From Pseudomonas capsici (GTDB lineage: Bacteria > Pseudomonadota > Gammaproteobacteria > Pseudomonadales > Pseudomonadaceae), in contig NZ_JAFGZD010000033.1 of NCBI RefSeq assembly GCF_017165765.1, positions 1 to 36,307 on the forward strand: 36,307 nucleotides of DNA. Reading direction: 5' to 3'. A model generated the notes under the pieces. The model saw only the letters and a list, made by a program, of their open reading frames with translations, was not told the DNA's origin and made no database searches. Below, in pieces: positions 16,581-24,595 of the stretch; the stretch's first letter is position 1; the number at the start of each line of letters is the position of its first letter. The translations under genes were made by a program, and so were the position numbers.

Positions 16581-17266
16581 CACGACTCCGAATCTGGTGC
16601 ATCGAGCATGTAACCCATTCCCCTTGAGGTATGAATCAACTTGACCTCAAAATCGTCGTCTATCTTGGCCCTGAGCCGTCTCACTGCAACCTCGATAACG
16701 TTGGTATCGCTGTCGAAGTTCATATCCCAAACCTGGGAGGCGATAAGAGACTTTGGCAGCACCTCCCCTCGACGACGCAGCAGAAGCTCAAGCAACGCGA
16801 ACTCTTTGGCCGTAAGGTCTATGCGTTTGCCTCCTCGGATGGCTCGACGCTTGAGCAGGTCCACTTCAAGGTCAGCCAGTTTCATAAAGGTTTGCGAAGG
16901 TGCGCTGCTACCGCGACGCAGCAGCGTTCTGACTCGAGCAAGCAATTCAGAAAACGCGAAGGGTTTGATCAGATAGTCATCCGCACCGAGTTCAAGTCCC
17001 TTCACTCGGTCTTCAACGCGGTCTCTGGCGGTGAGAAAAAGCACCGGGACGTCTTTCCCGGAAGCGCGCACCTTCTGCAGGACTTCCCAGCCATCCAAAC
17101 CCGGCATCATGACGTCGAGAATCAGCAGATCATAGGCTTCGCTCAAAGCGTGCTGAAGCGCCTCTTTTCCATTCGTGAAACGGTCGACATTGAACCCGGC
17201 CTCGTTGAGCCCTTGCTGCAAATAGATACCTATTTTTGGTTCGTCTTCAGCGACAAGAAGTCTCAT
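16580..17266 (-). CDS. copR: CopR/CusR-type copper response regulator
   Basis: This is a 228-aa OmpR/PhoB-family regulator. The receiver domain has D51 as phosphoacceptor in LLILDVMMPG, with the acidic pair in VAEDEP and K101 in LIKPFAF. The C-terminal winged helix ends in NVIEVAVRRLRAKIDDD and GYML. When phosphorylated by CopS it should bind the CTGACA-N5-GTAAT boxes in the element. One box (17329-17344) lies in the gap to the divergent small gene, 62 bp from the copR start, so copR may be self-regulated. Confidence 0.96.
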   Translation of the reverse strand: MRLLVAEDEPKIGIYLQQGLNEAGFNVDRFTNGKEALQHALSEAYDLLILDVMMPGLDGWEVLQKVRASGKDVPVLFLTARDRVEDRVKGLELGADDYLIKPFAFSELLARVRTLLRRGSSAPSQTFMKLADLEVDLLKRRAIRGGKRIDLTAKEFALLELLLRRRGEVLPKSLIASQVWDMNFDSDTNVIEVAVRRLRAKIDDDFEVKLIHTSRGMGYMLDAPDSES

Positions 17267-17328
17267 GAGGTCGTTCTCAGATAAAGGTTAAGCGGAGTCT
17301 GCAACGAAAACTGGCAGCCAACCAGCAA

Positions 17329-17344
17329 CTGACAGAAAAGTAAT
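17329..17344 (+). promoter_or_regulatory. CopR box, exact CTGACA-N5-GTAAT
   Basis: The sequence CTGACA-GAAAA-GTAAT lies 126 bp before the 17471 gene and 62 bp from the divergent copR start. The bases after it (CTTGGC) are also shared with the box upstream of ptrA at 22073. It matches the CopR site described for Pseudomonas, as I recall it. Confidence 0.85.
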
Positions 17345-17470
17345 CTTGGCTTCAGGTAGATGTCAGCGAGTGCTGGCTAGGGTTCAGACATGAGCACTTC
17401 ATTGGTGCTCGACCGACCTCTGAGCGATGAATCGTATGGAAGTCGGATTCCCTCATGAGGAGCTACCCCG

Positions 17471-17824
17471 ATGAACCACCTGAAAATGCTGTTTTTTGTA
17501 AGCTCGATACTGGTCTCGGCTTCTGTGTGGGCTGAAAGCGGCGGAGATCGTGTGATTGAGCGTATGGAAGGTTTGCGCGACAAGGCCGAGGCCACGTTGA
17601 TGAAAGCTGAACAAGCCCCTGAAGGAGAGCGTCACGTCCACATGGCAGAACACATGAAGATGCTTGGCGACATCATGAGCCAGCTCCACAACGATCACCC
17701 AGATGCCTCAATGTCACCCCAACAGCATCTAGCCTGGATGGAGAAGCACGACAAAATTGTTGACGACGTTTTGCGCCAGATGCAGCGCGAGCACAAATTG
17801 ATGCTTTCAGAAAACCATCAATAA
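17471..17824 (+). CDS. Small exported copper-regulated protein with PtrA-like N-terminus
   Basis: This encodes 117 aa preceded by GAGGAG. A signal peptide (about residues 1-21) ends SASVWA. The mature N-terminus AESGGDRVIERME matches that of PtrA (AEGGGDRTFARME) encoded at 22214. The rest is helical and rich in His and Met (HVHMAEHMKMLGDIMSQLHN), which suits periplasmic copper binding. An exact CopR box lies upstream and a hairpin lies 37 bp beyond the stop. It is the first rightward copper gene, divergent from copRS. Function is inferred only from the motif, the metal-ligand-rich composition and the regulation. Confidence 0.8.
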   Translation: MNHLKMLFFVSSILVSASVWAESGGDRVIERMEGLRDKAEATLMKAEQAPEGERHVHMAEHMKMLGDIMSQLHNDHPDASMSPQQHLAWMEKHDKIVDDVLRQMQREHKLMLSENHQ

Positions 17825-17860
17825 ACGCCCCCAGGATAAGTACTTGTCAGCATCTTGTTG

Positions 17861-17890
17861 CGGCGTCAATTGGACGCCGTATCTATTTAG
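17861..17890 (+). terminator. Possible terminator after the 17471 gene
   Basis: CGGCGTC and GACGCCG form a 7-bp GC-rich stem around AATTG, followed by TATCTATTTAG. The T content after the stem is modest, so termination may be partial. It lies just before the CopR box of the next gene. Confidence 0.45.
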
Positions 17891-17894
17891 AAAA

Positions 17895-17910
17895 CTGACA
17901 AAGAAGTAAT
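17895..17910 (+). promoter_or_regulatory. CopR box, exact CTGACA-N5-GTAAT
   Basis: The sequence CTGACA-AAGAA-GTAAT lies 71 bp before the cupredoxin start at 17982. It gives the cupredoxin, and probably by read-through the P-type ATPase and copZ-like gene, a copper-responsive promoter. Confidence 0.84.
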
Positions 17911-17981
17911 GCCCAAGTCAGTTAGCTGGCAGCTGAGCATCATTAGCATAGCCAATGTTCCCACGTATTCCTGAGGTCACC

Positions 17982-18515
17982 ATGAAAACTACGCTCGCTA
18001 CCCCGTTCATCGCAGCAATGACCCTTTTTTTCGCTGCTACGGCTATGGCTAATGCTGGGCATGGACAAGACGACATAGGCCAGCCTGGTGTGGCCTCTGA
18101 CGTTACCCGCACTGTAGAGGTCGAGATGGGCGACATTTTTTTCAAGCCTAAAAGCATCGACGTAAAACCTGGTGAAACAATCCGCTTTGTCCTTCGCAAC
18201 GAGGGTTCGCTGCTGCATGAGTTCAACATCGGCAAAGCCGCTGCTCATGCAGCACACCAGAAAGAAATGGCAAGCATGTTCAAGAACGGAACATTAAGCC
18301 CTACCGGTACCGGGAAGATGAGCGGCATGAGCCACGGCATGGGCGGAATGAAGATGGTCGCAATGGAGCATGACGACCCTAACAGTGTCCTGATTGAGCC
18401 TGGCTCAACCCAAGAGCTGATCTGGACCTTCAACGACAGTGCAGGGCTTCAGTTTGCCTGCAACGTGCCGGGGCATTACCAATCGGGAATGGTCGGCGAA
18501 TTTGATCTGAAATAA
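17982..18515 (+). CDS. Periplasmic cupredoxin (CopI-like)
   Basis: This encodes 177 aa. The ATG at 17982 follows GAGGTCACC; a frame start at 17955 would precede the signal peptide with nine extra residues. The signal peptide ends about TAMANA. The cupredoxin fold is seen in VEVEMGDIFFKPKSIDVKPG and FVLRNEGSLLHEFNIG (first copper His), and near the end FACNVPGHYQSGM (Cys, His, Met), giving a type 1 His-Cys-His-Met site. Between them is a Met/His-rich insert (KMSGMSHGMGGMKMV). It resembles CopI-type copper tolerance proteins. It probably accepts or oxidises periplasmic Cu(I). Confidence 0.88.
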   Translation: MKTTLATPFIAAMTLFFAATAMANAGHGQDDIGQPGVASDVTRTVEVEMGDIFFKPKSIDVKPGETIRFVLRNEGSLLHEFNIGKAAAHAAHQKEMASMFKNGTLSPTGTGKMSGMSHGMGGMKMVAMEHDDPNSVLIEPGSTQELIWTFNDSAGLQFACNVPGHYQSGMVGEFDLK

Positions 18516-18695
18516 ACCGGAGTCGGCTGTTTCTGCCGGCCCGACGCAAGAGTTGGCTACGCTAAGTCGCAAGTAACATAGCAACGCTTCTCAGCCGGGG
18601 TCCGTGCGGAAACATCACCGCACCACTGTGGAGCCGCAAATCAGCGTTGTACTGAATATGCTCATTTCTAGTAGCACCTTACAAGGGGAATAGAC

Positions 18696-21053
18696 ATGCC
18701 TACCACCTCTGGCCATCACGACCATAATCACACCCATGCTGCTTCCCGGGATGATGCTGATCTACATGACCCGGTGTGTGGAATGGCAGTCACTTCGTCG
18801 AGTAAATTTGCTGAGACTTACCAGGGACAGACGTATCGGTTCTGTAGCCTGAAATGCCAGGAGAAGTTTCGAGCGGACCCTGAGCGCTACAGTGGCCACG
18901 TGGTGCGCGACGAGTCAGGCAGCACAACGCCCGAGTCTGCGGTACAAACGGGCGCTGAATTTACGTGCCCGATGCATCCTGAAATACGGCAGACCGGACC
19001 CGGTAACTGTCCTAAATGTGGCATGGCACTAGAGCCTGTCATGCCGGCGCTTGATGAAGAAGAAAATCCTGAACTCCGGGATTTCAATCGCCGCTTCTGG
19101 TGGTCGCTGCCCTTAACCGTGGTCGTAACCGTGCTCGCGATGGCGGGTCACTCGTTACAACTTCTTCATGGTTCGACTCAAAACTGGATTGAGTTCGCTC
19201 TGGCGACACCCGTGACCTTGTGGGCAGGATGGCCTTTTTTTGTAAGGGGACTGGCCTCGGTTAAAAATCGCAGTCCCAACATGTGGACTCTGATTGGGTT
19301 GGGCACCGCCGCAGCTTATCTGTACAGCGTCATAGCAACGCTCTTCCCCGAAAGTTTTCCCGCCAATTTCATACAAGATGGACGTATCGGCGTTTACTTC
19401 GAAGCGGCAGCGGTCATCATCTCGCTCACGTTGCTTGGCCAGATCCTTGAGCTCAAAGCCCGATCACAAACTTCCGCCGCCATTAAGTCTCTTCTCGGCC
19501 TTTCGCCCAAAACTGCACGTCGGATCAATGCCAATGGCCAGGAGGAAGACATTCCTCTCACCCATGTGCACCTGGGAGACCACTTACGGGTGAGACCAGG
19601 TGAAAAGGTGCCAGTTGATGGTTCGGTACTTGAGGGTGAAAGTGCGGTGGATGAGTCGATGCTCACTGGCGAGCCAGTCCCGGTAATGAAGAAAGCTGGA
19701 GATAGCCTGATCGGCGCCACGCTTAATACGCATGGAAGCCTGGTAATGGAGGCGCAGAAGGTCGGTGCCGAAACCATGTTGTCTCAGATCGTACAGATGG
19801 TCGCGAGAGCTCAGCGTTCCAAGGCGCCGATGCAACGAATGGCCGACTCGATTGCCGGCTACTTCGTGATGGGTGTTATCACGATTGCGATAATGACATT
19901 TATCGGTTGGGGGCTTTTCGGTCCTGAGCCCAGTTGGGTGTTTGGTCTAATCAACGCTGTCGCCGTGCTGATCATCGCTTGTCCCTGTGCGTTGGGACTT
20001 GCTACGCCTATGTCGATCATGGTGTCGACAGGTAAGGCAGCCAGCATGGGTGTTTTGTTCAGAGATGCCAGTGCAATTGAAAGCCTTTGCAGAATCGACA
20101 CGCTGATTGTTGACAAGACAGGCACCCTGACAGAGGGACGGCCCGTGTTTCACAGCGTGGAAGCCACTCCCACCTTCAATCCCGACGACGTCCTTCACTT
20201 GGCTGCCAGCCTTGATCAAGGTAGCGAGCATCCTTTAGCACATGCGATCGTCGATCACGCCCGAGCCGAGAACATCAAGCTCACCAAGCCCGAATCCTTT
20301 GAGTCTGATTCGGGTATCGGGGTCAGTGGCGTTGTCGATGGCAAAAAGCTCCAGCTGGGGAACACAGCGTTGATGGAAGCCGCAGGCGTGAGCACCAACT
20401 CCCTACAAGAGCGCGCTGAGGTGTTGCGACTTGACGGCATTAGTATTATCTACCTCGCAGTCGACGGCGCATTGGCAGGACTGTTGGCCGTATCAGATCC
20501 GATCAAGCCAACCTCAAAAGAGGCCGTCACCAAGCTTAAGGCTCACAACGTGAAAATCATCATGGCTACTGGGGACGGGCTTACTACCGCTCGGGCTGTC
20601 GCCAGGGAAATGGGGATTGAAGAGGTCCACGGTGAAGTCAAACCCCATGACAAGGAGCGCCTGGTGGCAGATCTACAGCAACACGGGCGAAAAGTGGCCA
20701 TGGCGGGTGACGGGATCAACGATGCTCCGGCCCTAGCGCGAGCAAATGTCGGGATAGCCATGGGAACGGGGACTGACGTGGCGATGAATAGCGCGCAACT
20801 CACGCTGGTAAAAGGTGACCTGATGGGGATCTTACGAGCACGAGCTCTTTCAGTCGCCACAGTTAAAAACATGCGCCAGAATTTGGGCTTCGCTTTTCTC
20901 TACAACTCAATGGGTATACCTCTTGCCGCTGGTTTGCTCTATCCATTGACGGGGCACCTCCTGTCGCCAATGATCGCTGCTATAGCCATGAGCGTCAGTT
21001 CTGCATCTGTAGTATTCAATGCATTGAGGTTGAGGAATAGTCGAATTGACTGA
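18696..21053 (+). CDS. P1B-type copper-exporting ATPase (CopA/CopF-like)
   Basis: This encodes 785 aa. The N-terminus is unusual: a His-rich stretch (HHDHNHTH), then a YHS/TRASH-like metal site (DPVCGM at 25-30, C50, C54), then a heavy-metal-binding motif (CPMHPEI from C91, and CPKCGM from C105), instead of the usual HMA domain. The ATPase core is complete: TGEP (324-327), the metal-transport CPC (C429-P430-C431), phosphorylated D473 in DKTGTLTEG, HP in SEHPLA, and GDGINDAPAL. It pumps Cu(I) from cytoplasm to periplasm. The architecture is like CopF/SilP-type pumps. No CopR box lies in the 180-bp gap before it, so read-through from the cupredoxin gene is likely. Confidence 0.95.
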   Translation: MPTTSGHHDHNHTHAASRDDADLHDPVCGMAVTSSSKFAETYQGQTYRFCSLKCQEKFRADPERYSGHVVRDESGSTTPESAVQTGAEFTCPMHPEIRQTGPGNCPKCGMALEPVMPALDEEENPELRDFNRRFWWSLPLTVVVTVLAMAGHSLQLLHGSTQNWIEFALATPVTLWAGWPFFVRGLASVKNRSPNMWTLIGLGTAAAYLYSVIATLFPESFPANFIQDGRIGVYFEAAAVIISLTLLGQILELKARSQTSAAIKSLLGLSPKTARRINANGQEEDIPLTHVHLGDHLRVRPGEKVPVDGSVLEGESAVDESMLTGEPVPVMKKAGDSLIGATLNTHGSLVMEAQKVGAETMLSQIVQMVARAQRSKAPMQRMADSIAGYFVMGVITIAIMTFIGWGLFGPEPSWVFGLINAVAVLIIACPCALGLATPMSIMVSTGKAASMGVLFRDASAIESLCRIDTLIVDKTGTLTEGRPVFHSVEATPTFNPDDVLHLAASLDQGSEHPLAHAIVDHARAENIKLTKPESFESDSGIGVSGVVDGKKLQLGNTALMEAAGVSTNSLQERAEVLRLDGISIIYLAVDGALAGLLAVSDPIKPTSKEAVTKLKAHNVKIIMATGDGLTTARAVAREMGIEEVHGEVKPHDKERLVADLQQHGRKVAMAGDGINDAPALARANVGIAMGTGTDVAMNSAQLTLVKGDLMGILRARALSVATVKNMRQNLGFAFLYNSMGIPLAAGLLYPLTGHLLSPMIAAIAMSVSSASVVFNALRLRNSRID

Positions 21054-21164
21054 GCGTCGATGACGCTCACGAACTTGATCAGATAATCGTTGACCTTGCC
21101 ATGGTGTCAACGTCGATGCTGTCGTTGCGGGGAAAAGACACCGCTCAGCACGAGGGTAATTAAC

Positions 21165-21365
21165 ATGGTCGTCTTAGATGTATCAGGCATTGGTTGCGGC
21201 AGCTGCGTCGGCAAAATCACCAGAGCGATCCAGGCACTGGACAACAACGCTACGGTCTCCGTCGATCGATCAACCGGGAAGGTGAGTGTTGAAAGTAGCG
21301 AAAACGCGGAACAGCTTCGTAAAGCTGTGGAGGCGGTTGGTTTTCCTTCCAAGATCAGCCGTTGA
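21165..21365 (+). CDS. CopZ-like heavy-metal-associated (HMA) domain protein
   Basis: This is a 66-aa single HMA domain (ferredoxin-like) with the metal site CGSC at C11 and C14, and the usual C-terminal EAVGFPSKI. It lacks the Met that often precedes the first Cys (GIGCGSC instead of GMTCxxC). It is probably a cytoplasmic Cu(I) chaperone for the ATPase encoded 111 bp upstream, which lacks its own HMA domain. ATG at 21165; the upstream frame has no ribosome site. Confidence 0.85.
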   Translation: MVVLDVSGIGCGSCVGKITRAIQALDNNATVSVDRSTGKVSVESSENAEQLRKAVEAVGFPSKISR

Positions 21366-21475
21366 ACGGAGACTCCTGTTCCTGAGTAGAGCGTCGTCTG
21401 GAGGTGAATACCTTTGAATCCGAAAGTACCTGAGCCGCTGTATCAGCCAAAGTTGGCTCGCATGCGCCTACGCTG

Positions 21476-21889
21476 CTAGTCACCGCGCAGAGCTTTGAGC
21501 AAACCCTTGAATGCTCCATTTAACCGAGTAAAAGCGGCATCGAAACGTATCGCGTTTTCCGTGTATTTTGCGACCTCGACCTGCTGATCGACAGTATTTT
21601 GGTCCAAGGCAGGTTGAGCCGGTGTGCTGTAAAGCAAGTCGCGCCCGTACACAGCCACTGCCGATTCTTTCTTAAGAAAATGCTTTGCGTTTGTTGTTTT
21701 CAAAGAAAACGCAGTGGTAGCAGGTTCTTTTGTTTGGCTGGCGAGCACAGCAGAAAAATCCAAGTCCTGGGCTTTGAAGTTCGGAGTGTCAGCGTTGGCG
21801 ATATTGTTACTCAAGATCTCAGCTCTTTGGCCGCGATAAACTAACGCTCTTTCTGCGAAGCCTAATGCTTTCTCAAAATTAATACTCAC
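21476..21889 (-). CDS. flgB: Orphan flagellar rod protein FlgB
   Basis: This encodes 137 aa, full length for FlgB, starting with GTG at 21889 and GAGGG about 12 bases upstream. The N-terminal rod signature is clear (ALVYRGQRAEILSNNIANAD, then TPNFKAQDLDFSAVLASQ), as is the C-terminal helix (VEVAKYTENAIRF). FlgB forms the proximal rod of the flagellum and is normally encoded next to flgC; here there is no other flagellar gene. It lies between rightward copper genes on the opposite strand and shares the 324-bp region to its right with the promoter of ptrA. Its role in a copper island is unknown. Confidence 0.92.
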   Translation of the reverse strand: MSINFEKALGFAERALVYRGQRAEILSNNIANADTPNFKAQDLDFSAVLASQTKEPATTAFSLKTTNAKHFLKKESAVAVYGRDLLYSTPAQPALDQNTVDQQVEVAKYTENAIRFDAAFTRLNGAFKGLLKALRGD

Positions 21890-22213
21890 AATTAATTACC
21901 CTCGGTGGTATTACTATCTTTTTGCTCATCGACACTCAGCTTGCAGCAGCGCATACAAGTCTTCTATTAATTTTAATGCAGAGACCTAAAAGCATCGCCT
22001 CCGTAAGAGCTAACGAAAACCAAGCAATGATTACACTTCAATCTCATATTCGATCAAGAAAAATATCCCAAACTGACACAACTGTAATCTTGGCCTAAGC
22101 TTCCTGACAGGGGATGTCTCTTATAGTCCAACTGAGCCTATTGCTCACCCCCAAAGAGTCCAATCCATGATGTGATTCAGAGGGGATATTTTCACACACC
22201 TGAGATAGCCCAT
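21890..22213. other. Divergent regulatory region between flgB and ptrA
   Basis: This 324-bp AT-rich stretch has no supported gene. It carries an exact CopR box (22073-22088) facing ptrA and must hold the flgB promoter on the other side. It may make flgB copper-responsive, although the box is oriented toward ptrA. Confidence 0.65.
22073..22088 (+). promoter_or_regulatory. CopR box, exact CTGACA-N5-GTAAT
   Basis: The sequence CTGACA-CAACT-GTAAT lies 125 bp before ptrA, and the following CTTGGC matches the box at 17329. The two small PtrA-type genes therefore share not only a protein motif but also a promoter layout, with the box about 125 bp from the ATG in both. Confidence 0.85.
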
Positions 22214-22420
22214 ATGAACACCATCAAAACCTTGTTCGTCGTCGCAGCGCTGACTGTTTCCACTCTGGCCATGGCTGAAGGCGGCGGTGACCGGACTTTC
22301 GCACGTATGGAAGTGGCCAGGACGAATTCGATGGAATCGTACCAAGTAGCTCAAACGCAGAGCGCTCAACCGCCTGTCGCTGAAAGCAAAGCCAAAGCGA
22401 TGGATCATAAAAACTGCTGA
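22214..22420 (+). CDS. ptrA: PtrA-like small copper-inducible exported protein
   Basis: This encodes 68 aa from the ATG at 22214; a longer frame from 22172 lacks a ribosome site and would hide the signal peptide. The signal peptide ends STLAMA, and the mature protein begins EGGGDRTFARME and ends AKAMDHKNC with a C-terminal cysteine. It closely resembles P. aeruginosa PtrA as I recall it, first described as a type III secretion repressor that binds ExsA and later as a CopR-controlled copper tolerance protein of the periplasm. The signal peptide favours the periplasmic role. Confidence 0.85.
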   Translation: MNTIKTLFVVAALTVSTLAMAEGGGDRTFARMEVARTNSMESYQVAQTQSAQPPVAESKAKAMDHKNC

Positions 22421-22441
22421 ACGATTGGGCACGCGGCCAAG

Positions 22442-22457
22442 CTGACAGAAATGTAAT
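22442..22457 (+). promoter_or_regulatory. CopR box, exact CTGACA-N5-GTAAT
   Basis: The sequence CTGACA-GAAAT-GTAAT lies 140 bp before copA. It should drive copA and the following small gene, copB, cytochrome c and copG, which are all closely spaced. Confidence 0.86.
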
Positions 22458-22597
22458 CACGAAGGTGGTTTAGATGTGGCAATTTCTGAGCTCGCTTGCA
22501 ATGAAAAATTCGTCTTTTTTTCGGCAAGCGAAGCTCATCTTGCCAACTCACGGGTTGATTTGAACGGCTCCCTTTTGACTGATCGGAAATAAACGGC

Positions 22598-24583
22598 ATG
22601 CATTCCAAACCCTCTAGACGGACATTCGTTAAAGGCCTGGCCGCCGGCGGCATCCTTGGCGGCCTTGGTCTGTGGCGCACTCCTGTATGGGCAGTGACCA
22701 GTCCAGGCCTGCCGAGCGTCCTCACCGGCAACGAATTCGATCTGTTTATTGGTGAAACGCCGGTAAACATCACTGGCTCGCCGCGCACAGCCATGACCAT
22801 CAATGGCTCGTTACCGGGGCCTTTGCTGCGATGGCGCGAAGGGGAGACGGTCACTCTGCGCGTGAAGAACCGTCTGGACCAAGACACCTCCATCCACTGG
22901 CACGGCATTATTTTGCCTGCCAACATGGATGGCGTACCGGGTTTGAGCTTCCACGGCATCGCGCCCGACGGCATGTACGAATACAAGTTCAAGGTCCATC
23001 AAAACGGCACGTACTGGTACCACAGCCATTCTGGGTTGCAAGAGCAGGCAGGTGTTTACGGGCCAATAGTCATCGATTCGAAAGAGCCTGAGCCGTTTCA
23101 ATACAATCGCGACTATGTGGTTATGCTGACTGACTGGACCGATGAGGATCCTGGTCGCGTCATGGCCAAACTCAAGAAACAATCGGACTACTACAACCAC
23201 CACAAACGTACCGTGGGCGACTTCATCGACGACGTCAGCAAGCAAGGTTGGTCTGCTGCCGTCGCCGACCGGAAAATGTGGGCCGAAATGAAAATGAACC
23301 CAACTGATCTGGCAGACGTCAGCGGGGATACCTACACCTACCTCATGAATGGCCAAGCGCCGAACGGCAACTGGACCGGTATTTTTAAGCCTGGCGAGAA
23401 GCTACGCCTGCGCTTTATCAATGGCTCAGCGATGAGCTATTTCGATGTTCGCATTCCGGGTTTGAAAATGACCGTGGTGGCGGCCGACGGCCAATATGTC
23501 CAACCAGTCAGTGTCGATGAATTCCGAATCGCCGTGGCAGAAACCTATGATGTGATTGTTGAGCCTGTCACCGAGGAGGCTTACACAATCTTTGCCCAGT
23601 CTATGGATAGAACCGGCTATGCGCGGGGGACCTTGGCAGTTCGTGAAGGACTGAAAGCACCGGTACCGGCGATCGATCCGCGTCCGCTGTTGACCATGGA
23701 TGACATGGGCATGGGCGGTATGGCTGGCATGGACCATGGCAGCATGGCTGGCATGGGCGGCGGCGATATGAAACAGGGTGACATGTCAGGTATGGCTGGC
23801 ATGGATCACAGCAAGATGCAGGGAATGGACCAAGGTGACATGACCGGGATGACCGGCATGGGCAGCGGTGACATGACCAACATGGCCGGCATGGACCATA
23901 GCAAGATGGCAGGTATGGACAAAGGTGACATGTCCAACATGGCCGGCATGGACCACAGCAAGATGGCGGGGATGGACAAAGGCGACATGTCCAACATGGC
24001 CGGCATGGCCGGCATGGATCACAGCCAGATGGCAGGGATGGGCGGTATGGGAGGCGAGATGCAGTCTCACCCAGCGTCCGAAACCAACAACCCGTTGGTT
24101 GACATGCAGGCCATGAACCCAACGCCAAAACTGAACGATCCAGGTATCGGGTTGCGGAACAACGGTCGACGAGTGCTCACTTACTCAGATCTCAAGAGCA
24201 CTTTTCAAGACCCTGATGGCCGAGAGCCCAATCGCACCATTGAGCTGCATCTGACCGGTCACATGGAAAAGTTTTCCTGGTCCTTCAACGGCATCAAATT
24301 TTCTGATGCTGAACCCCTTCGTCTCAAGTACGGGGAGCGTCTTCGCATCACCTTGGTAAACGACACCATGATGACGCACCCCATCCACCTTCATGGAATG
24401 TGGAGCGACCTTGAAGATGAAAACGGCAAGTTCATGGTACGTAAGCACACAATCGACATGCCACCGGGTACCAAGCGCAGCTATCGAGTCACCGCCGATG
24501 CTTTAGGTCGCTGGGCCTATCACTGCCACCTGCTTTTCCATATGGAAATGGGCATGTTCCGTGAAGTACGGGTTGATGAGTAA
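22598..24583 (+). CDS. copA: CopA periplasmic multicopper oxidase
   Basis: This encodes 661 aa. The N-terminus has a twin-arginine signal (SRRTFVKG) and hydrophobic stretch, so it is exported folded by Tat. Copper ligands: H100 and H102 (HWHGI), H142 and H144 (WYHSHSG), HPIHLHGMW near residue 590, and HCH (642-644) with H648 and M653. It oxidises Cu(I) to less harmful Cu(II) in the periplasm. Residues about 367-488 form a long Met/Asp/His-rich insert made of MAGMDHSKM-type repeats, which should bind extra copper. It is longer than usual for the family because of this insert. It starts a rightward operon with copB downstream. Confidence 0.96.
   Translation: MHSKPSRRTFVKGLAAGGILGGLGLWRTPVWAVTSPGLPSVLTGNEFDLFIGETPVNITGSPRTAMTINGSLPGPLLRWREGETVTLRVKNRLDQDTSIHWHGIILPANMDGVPGLSFHGIAPDGMYEYKFKVHQNGTYWYHSHSGLQEQAGVYGPIVIDSKEPEPFQYNRDYVVMLTDWTDEDPGRVMAKLKKQSDYYNHHKRTVGDFIDDVSKQGWSAAVADRKMWAEMKMNPTDLADVSGDTYTYLMNGQAPNGNWTGIFKPGEKLRLRFINGSAMSYFDVRIPGLKMTVVAADGQYVQPVSVDEFRIAVAETYDVIVEPVTEEAYTIFAQSMDRTGYARGTLAVREGLKAPVPAIDPRPLLTMDDMGMGGMAGMDHGSMAGMGGGDMKQGDMSGMAGMDHSKMQGMDQGDMTGMTGMGSGDMTNMAGMDHSKMAGMDKGDMSNMAGMDHSKMAGMDKGDMSNMAGMAGMDHSQMAGMGGMGGEMQSHPASETNNPLVDMQAMNPTPKLNDPGIGLRNNGRRVLTYSDLKSTFQDPDGREPNRTIELHLTGHMEKFSWSFNGIKFSDAEPLRLKYGERLRITLVNDTMMTHPIHLHGMWSDLEDENGKFMVRKHTIDMPPGTKRSYRVTADALGRWAYHCHLLFHMEMGMFREVRVDE
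23882..24052 (+). repeat. 57-bp tandem repeats in the CopA Met-rich insert
   Basis: Units starting at 23882 and 23939 encode the same 19 residues (MAGMDHSKMAGMDKGDMSN) with a few silent changes; a third, partial and altered unit starts at 23996. Looser versions extend back to about 23696. The array lies inside copA, in frame, and can expand or shrink without a frameshift, changing copper-binding capacity. Confidence 0.85.
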
Positions 24584-24595
24584 CGGAGACGATCT

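Noticed and set aside
23601..24128. Long leftward frames antisense to the Met-rich part of copA
   Set aside because: They arise from the repetitive ATG/CAT-rich DNA and have low-complexity Pro/Cys or His/Val sequence; copA is clearly the gene.
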